A stretch of 64,000 nt of DNA from an uncultured Clostridia bacterium (GTDB taxonomy: Bacteria > Bacillota > Clostridia > TANB77 > CAG-465), in NCBI GenBank assembly GCA_934169925.1, contig CAKPOO010000002.1:1-64000 (forward strand). Reading direction: 5' to 3'. Position 1 is the first letter of the stretch. Each line of letters starts with the position of its first letter. A program made the translations under genes and the position numbers. This document shows positions 60,016 to 64,000 of this stretch, one piece after another. Below the pieces are notes generated by a model. It saw only the letters and a program-made list of their open reading frames with translations, did not search any database and was not told where the DNA came from.

Positions 60016-60840
60016 ATGTATTTTACTAAAATGCATGGAACAGGAAATAATTATATATATGTAGATTGTATTAAGAATGATTATTCTAATACAGATTTTA
60101 GCAAAGTTGCAATTAAAGTTAGTGATGAAAATTTTGGAGTTGGTTCTGATGGTTTAATTTTAATTTGTAAATCAGCTATTGCAGATGTAAAAATGGTAAT
60201 GTATAACAAAGATGGTTCTGAGGGTAAAATGTGTGGAAATGGTATAAGATGTGTTGCAAGGTACGTTTATGATAATATATTAAAAAAAGAAGATTTAGTT
60301 ATACAAACAAAATCTGGATTAAAAAAGGTTAAAATTTTAGATAAGGAAAATGTAATTGTAAATATGGGAAAACCTTATTTTACTCCAAAGCAAATTCCAG
60401 TAATTGCAGCAGAAGATATTGTTGTTAATAAAAAAGTTATGATAAATAACACTTTATACTATATTAACTGTGTATCTTTAGGTAATCCACATACTGTAAT
60501 TTTTGTAGATGATGTAGAAAATTACGATGTTCAAAAAAATGGTAGTATTATTCAAAAAAGCGCTTTATTTCCAGATAGTTGTAATGTTGAATTTGTTGAA
60601 ATAATTGATAAAGAAAATATAAAAATGAGAGTTTATGAAAGAGGATCTGGTGAAACACTTTCTTGTGGTACAGGAGCTGTTGCAAGTGTAGTTATGGGAG
60701 TAAAAAATAAATATTTAGAATTTGGAAAACCAATTTTGGTTAAAGTAAAAGGAGGAACTTTAAAAGTTGCATATAATGGTGCTACTACATATTTAGAGGG
60801 AAATGCAAAATATATATGTAAAGGTGAATTTTATTTATAA
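60016..60840 (+). CDS. dapF: Diaminopimelate epimerase
   Basis: DapF converts LL- to meso-diaminopimelate for lysine and peptidoglycan. ATG 60016 follows AGGAGGTGA by 7 nt. The 274 residues have FTKMHGTGNNYIYVDC, the catalytic C73 in KMCGNGIRC, and C217 in GETLSCGTGAVAS; both catalytic cysteines are intact. It implies meso-DAP-type wall and spore cortex precursors. It is monocistronic, with a terminator behind it. Confidence 0.95.
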   Translation: MYFTKMHGTGNNYIYVDCIKNDYSNTDFSKVAIKVSDENFGVGSDGLILICKSAIADVKMVMYNKDGSEGKMCGNGIRCVARYVYDNILKKEDLVIQTKSGLKKVKILDKENVIVNMGKPYFTPKQIPVIAAEDIVVNKKVMINNTLYYINCVSLGNPHTVIFVDDVENYDVQKNGSIIQKSALFPDSCNVEFVEIIDKENIKMRVYERGSGETLSCGTGAVASVVMGVKNKYLEFGKPILVKVKGGTLKVAYNGATTYLEGNAKYICKGEFYL

Positions 60841-60845
60841 CTAAA

Positions 60846-60883
60846 AAAAGTAATATACGTATTAATATGTATATTACTTTTTT
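60846..60883 (+). terminator. Terminator of dapF
   Basis: AAAAGTAATATAC pairs with GTATATTACTTTT, followed by further T. Confidence 0.88.
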
Positions 60884-60908
60884 AGTTTTATAATCTTTAT
60901 AATTTTTA

Positions 60909-60937
60909 TTGAATTTTAGGCAAAATTTATATATAAT
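60909..60937 (+). promoter_or_regulatory. Sigma-A promoter of the cyclophilin-like/arylsulfotransferase pair
   Basis: TTGAAT (60909), 17 nt, TATAAT (60932). Confidence 0.7.
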
Positions 60938-61014
60938 AACTATGTAATGTGAAAATATTTTTGTAGATTATGACATAGGAAAGGTAAGAAATATAAATGT
61001 TTTAGGAGGAGTTT

Positions 61015-61578
61015 ATGAATTTAAAAAAAAGTACATGGATTGTTTTAATTTTTTCTGTAGTGCTAGTTGTAGCATTTACTGTTTTTGGAAAAATAATTTC
61101 AAATAAATTTAGTAAAAAAGACTCACAAAATAATGCAAGTCAGGTAATAGAAAATATTGATGAAAATGAAAATTTAGAAGAAGATTCAAAAAATACAGTA
61201 GAAGAGGAAGAAAAAATATTGACTAATATAAAAGTTAAAATTGGAAATGAAGTGCTAGACGCTATACTTTATGATAACCAAACAGCAAGAGATTTTTTAA
61301 ATAAATTACCACTTGAACTTTCAATGTTAGAGTTAAATAATAATGAAAAATATTATTATTTAGATACTCCTCTTACAATGGATGCACAAAAAGTATCTCA
61401 TATTGTAAATGGTGATTTAATGTTATTTGGTTCTAGTTGCTTTGTTATGTTTTATGATAGCTTTGATACAGAATATACATATACAAAAATTGGTAAAATT
61501 GTAGATGCTGAAAATTTGGCAACTATTGTTGGTAAAAAATCTGTTAATGTTAGTTTTTATTTAGATGAACAAAAATAA
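61015..61578 (+). CDS. Membrane-anchored cyclophilin-like domain protein
   Basis: The 187 residues have an N-terminal membrane helix (about 7-28), an acidic linker, and a C-terminal cyclophilin-like fold recognised by IKVKIGNEVLDAILYDNQTARDFLNKLPLELSM and GKIVDAENLATIVGKKSVNVSF. Proteins with this domain are often secreted and of unknown role; proline-isomerase residues are not evident. TAGGAGG precedes ATG. It starts 21 nt before the arylsulfotransferase, so they form an operon and may act together outside the membrane. Confidence 0.8.
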   Translation: MNLKKSTWIVLIFSVVLVVAFTVFGKIISNKFSKKDSQNNASQVIENIDENENLEEDSKNTVEEEEKILTNIKVKIGNEVLDAILYDNQTARDFLNKLPLELSMLELNNNEKYYYLDTPLTMDAQKVSHIVNGDLMLFGSSCFVMFYDSFDTEYTYTKIGKIVDAENLATIVGKKSVNVSFYLDEQK

Positions 61579-61599
61579 TCATTTATTTTAGGAGGAAAT

Positions 61600-63465
61600 A
61601 TGAAAAATAAAATACTAAAGATTGCAGTAGTGTTAGCATTAATAGTAATTTTTCTTATTTTTTGTATAATTTATTTTAATAGTTATGGTGAAATTTATTT
61701 AAAAGATAAGGAAAAAATAAATTCATTAGATGATCTTATTTATTATCAATCAAATGTTGATAAAGAAATTGAAGAGTATTCAAATTCCAATTTTACTATT
61801 GATAATGCTAAAATTATGCAAAATCCATATAAAATTGCACCACTTACAGCTGTTATAATTTTTAAAACAAACGAAGAAGAAATGGTTGATCTAAGTATAA
61901 ATGGTAAGAAAGTAACCACTTTCGATGCTTCAAAAAAACATATAATTCCTGTGTATGGGTTAAAAGCTGGTTTTAGTAACATTGTTGAAATTTCAGTAGA
62001 TGATATAAAAAAAGAATATGTTATAACTACAGAAAAATATGAAGGTGATGATTTAGAAGTAATAAAAAATTCTGATAGTTTAGATTCTAGTAATTATCTT
62101 TTATCAACAAATTTTACTAATAATAGAATTTACGATAAAAACGGTAATTTATTATGGTATATAGATGGTAACTTTGCTGGTGATATAGAATATGTTACAA
62201 ATGATATTTTTTACATAAGTGATGAAAATCAGGGAGTAAATGGTGTAAAAATAAATTATCCTACATTCTTTAAAATGGATTATTTGGGAAAAATTTATAC
62301 AGAGTATGTTACAGAATATGGATATCATCATGAATTGTTACCAATAGATAATGATACTATGTTAGTACTTGGTTCTAATGATAATTCTAAATTTTTAGAA
62401 TCAGAAATTTATGTTATGGATCTAAAATCAGGAAAAATTAAAGATGAATTTGATATGTACGATGTTTTATATAATATTGATCCTGAGTTTGTAAAAAGTC
62501 TTGGAGATGATTTTGATTTTGTTTGTAATTCAGCATATTATGATAAAGAAAAAAATGAGTTACTTATTTCATCAAGAGGTCTTAATTCTGTTATCATGCT
62601 TGATTTTAATACTAAAAGTATAAAATGGATTTTTGGTGATCCTACGTTATATACTAAACCTTTTTCTAAATATTTGCTTTCATATGAAGGCAAGTATCCA
62701 AAAGGTCAACATACTGCATTTTTATATAATGGATTATTAGGTATTCATGATAATGATTATGATATGTTTAATATACATCAAACATTAGGAGAATATAAAG
62801 ATAATTATTCTTCATCTGATTTGTATGAAATTGATCTTTCAACTATGAGTATAAAGAAAGTATGGAGTTATGACTTGCAAAAAGAAGAATTTAGTAAAGT
62901 AGCAGGAGCTTTTAAAATATTAGAAAATGGTAATAAACTTATAAATTATGGGTGGTCAATCAATAAAAATAATTCTGATAGTGTTTTAATTAATGATGAA
63001 AGATATTTAAATGGAATTATATTAGAACTTGACTTAAATGATAATGAATTATTTAAGGCTAAAACAAAAGATTTGACATATAGAGTATACAAGGTAAATT
63101 TTTATGATAGTAAGACTAAAAATTATGAAATAGAATCTTTTACAAAAGTAAGTTCAATGAAAAAGCAAAACTCAATTAATACATTAAATTTAGTAGAAAA
63201 ATTAAATAAGGCTGAAGATTTTAACCTAGATGTCAAAGTATTTGTTAATAGAATTTCTTTAAGTTATGAATTTGATATTAATGATAGTGTAAATATTTAT
63301 TTAGTATCATCAGGTAGCAAAACGTACAAGTATTTATATAAAGAAGAAAAAAAGGAAGCAAAATCATCAATTAATACGTATATGAATAGTGGGGAATATG
63401 CTTTATATATTGAAATTAATGGAAAGTTTTACGATAGTAAAAAAGTAATTAATTTTAATAATTAA
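61600..63465 (+). CDS. Aryl-sulfate sulfotransferase-like membrane-anchored protein
   Basis: ASST enzymes pass sulfate between phenolic compounds through a sulfo-histidine, without PAPS. The 621 residues have an N-terminal helix (about 7-27), an Ig-like ASST N-domain (APLTAVIIFKTNEEE...AGFSNIVEI), and a six-bladed propeller. Histidines H243/H244 (YGYHHELLP) and H371 (PKGQHTAFL) sit where the propeller active site would be. It lacks an N-terminal disulfide motif obvious in enterobacterial ASST. TAGGAGG precedes ATG. Co-transcribed with the cyclophilin-like gene. Substrate and whether it is active are unknown. Confidence 0.85.
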   Translation: MKNKILKIAVVLALIVIFLIFCIIYFNSYGEIYLKDKEKINSLDDLIYYQSNVDKEIEEYSNSNFTIDNAKIMQNPYKIAPLTAVIIFKTNEEEMVDLSINGKKVTTFDASKKHIIPVYGLKAGFSNIVEISVDDIKKEYVITTEKYEGDDLEVIKNSDSLDSSNYLLSTNFTNNRIYDKNGNLLWYIDGNFAGDIEYVTNDIFYISDENQGVNGVKINYPTFFKMDYLGKIYTEYVTEYGYHHELLPIDNDTMLVLGSNDNSKFLESEIYVMDLKSGKIKDEFDMYDVLYNIDPEFVKSLGDDFDFVCNSAYYDKEKNELLISSRGLNSVIMLDFNTKSIKWIFGDPTLYTKPFSKYLLSYEGKYPKGQHTAFLYNGLLGIHDNDYDMFNIHQTLGEYKDNYSSSDLYEIDLSTMSIKKVWSYDLQKEEFSKVAGAFKILENGNKLINYGWSINKNNSDSVLINDERYLNGIILELDLNDNELFKAKTKDLTYRVYKVNFYDSKTKNYEIESFTKVSSMKKQNSINTLNLVEKLNKAEDFNLDVKVFVNRISLSYEFDINDSVNIYLVSSGSKTYKYLYKEEKKEAKSSINTYMNSGEYALYIEINGKFYDSKKVINFNN

Positions 63466-63471
63466 TATTTA

Positions 63472-63509
63472 ATACTATTGTTATTTTTAGTAACAATAGT
63501 ATATTTTTT
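63472..63509 (+). terminator. Terminator of the arylsulfotransferase operon
   Basis: ATACTATTGTTA pairs with TAACAATAGTAT around 7 nt, followed by six T. Confidence 0.92.
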
Positions 63510-63517
63510 GGAGTGAT

Positions 63518-64000
63518 ATGATGGCAAGGTGGCAATGTTTAATATTAATATTTTTCTTAGTTATTTCAACACTTAGTTTTATTAAAATATATGATGAAAT
63601 CAAAGTTGAAAAAAACAATTATATAGAAAATATAGGTGATAATTTAAGCCAAAGATTATTAAATGTAAATAAAATAGTAAGTAATTTTAGTGGACTTTAT
63701 AAAATTGAAGATAGATATGTTTTTAGAGGAATTTGTGATAATTATATAAAATATAATAATGAACTTTGGAAGATTGTATCTTTAGAAAGTGATGGCACTG
63801 TAAAAATTGTAAGAGATGAAATTTTAAGTGGGTATTTAGCAGATGAATTAAATACAAAATATTATGAAACTTTAGATAAAGAAAAAATTGTTTTGCATGA
63901 TTTTAATGTTGCTTCTTTTGATATATATGGTATAAGGAATTTTGATGACGTAATTAATTTAAAAGAAGAATATAAAGAAAATTATGTTTGTTTATTAAAT
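63518..64000 (+). CDS. Secreted/membrane protein, 3' end outside window
   Basis: The frame opens at ATG 63518 (a second ATG follows at once; GGAG lies 5-8 nt upstream) and runs to the window edge. It has an N-terminal hydrophobic helix (about 5-23), then polar sequence with FRGICDNYIKYNNELWKIVSLESDGTVKIV. This NNELWKIV...DGTVKIV pattern recurs in secreted proteins of gut Firmicutes, but I know no function for it. At least 161 residues are visible. Confidence 0.75.
   Translation, partial: MMARWQCLILIFFLVISTLSFIKIYDEIKVEKNNYIENIGDNLSQRLLNVNKIVSNFSGLYKIEDRYVFRGICDNYIKYNNELWKIVSLESDGTVKIVRDEILSGYLADELNTKYYETLDKEKIVLHDFNVASFDIYGIRNFDDVINLKEEYKENYVCLLN

Overview
The window is very A+T-rich, densely coding DNA from an endospore-forming, Gram-positive (Firmicutes/Clostridia-type) chromosome. 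The evidence is PolC-type DNA polymerase III, consensus sigma-A promoters (TTGACA-like, mostly 17-nt spacer, TATAAT), strong AGGAGG ribosome binding sites, many rho-independent terminators, and a set of sporulation genes: spoIID, spoIIQ, spoIIID, spoIIM, spoIIAA/AB, yunB and a SPOCS-LysM protein. It is a core chromosomal region. I see no rRNA, no canonical tRNA, no CRISPR array and no insertion sequence. The exact taxon cannot be fixed from sequence alone; an uncultured gut-type clostridial lineage would fit.

Layout. 1-2977: 3' part of a large repetitive surface/secreted protein with InlB-type repeats and an internal dockerin. 3082-6878: spoIID-spoIIQ-spoIIID-mreB/mbl, in the Bacillus order. 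7077-19816: a membrane protein, a ferritin-like protein, polC, a short hibernation factor, mscS, cysS-femX and small unknowns. 19857-20073: a free-standing terminated transcript containing a tRNA-like fold with no usable anticodon. 20211-27055: the rimP-nusA-ylxR-infB-rbfA-nrnA-truB translation operon. 27146-32013: a sortase and a thioester/Cna-B adhesin with an LPVTG anchor. 32148-38673: adk-map, then an opposing ClpX-like gene, then infA, a structured leader, and rpmJ-rpsM-rpsK-rpsD-rpoA-rplQ. 38701-42065: tmcAL, rnhA, spoIIM and xerD. 42162-44776: a second sortase (class B) with a small NPNTG-ending protein and a Pro/Thr-rich surface protein. 44893-50114: spoIIAA-spoIIAB without a following sigF, an unknown membrane protein containing a G8 tract, hslO, a histidine phosphatase and two pseudouridine synthases. 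50207-54049: an SGNH hydrolase, NodU/SxtI-type carbamoyltransferase and membrane protein cassette. 54128-64000: rpsU, ctpA, veg, a spore-envelope block (SPOCS-LysM, YunB, triple LysM), dapF, a cyclophilin-like lipid-anchored or membrane protein, an arylsulfotransferase and a protein cut by the window edge.

How it fits together. Most genes serve DNA replication, ribosome biogenesis and translation. Interleaved are forespore/mother-cell engulfment machinery (SpoIID, SpoIIM, SpoIIQ) with its regulators, and at least two sortase-substrate sets for cell-surface display. The observations most worth follow-up are the tRNA-like RNA (19857-20073), the pseudoknot plus attenuator between infA and rpmJ, the divergent ClpX-like ATPase inside the ribosomal cluster, the carbamoyltransferase cassette, the sigF-less spoIIA locus and the G8 homopolymer inside a coding region.
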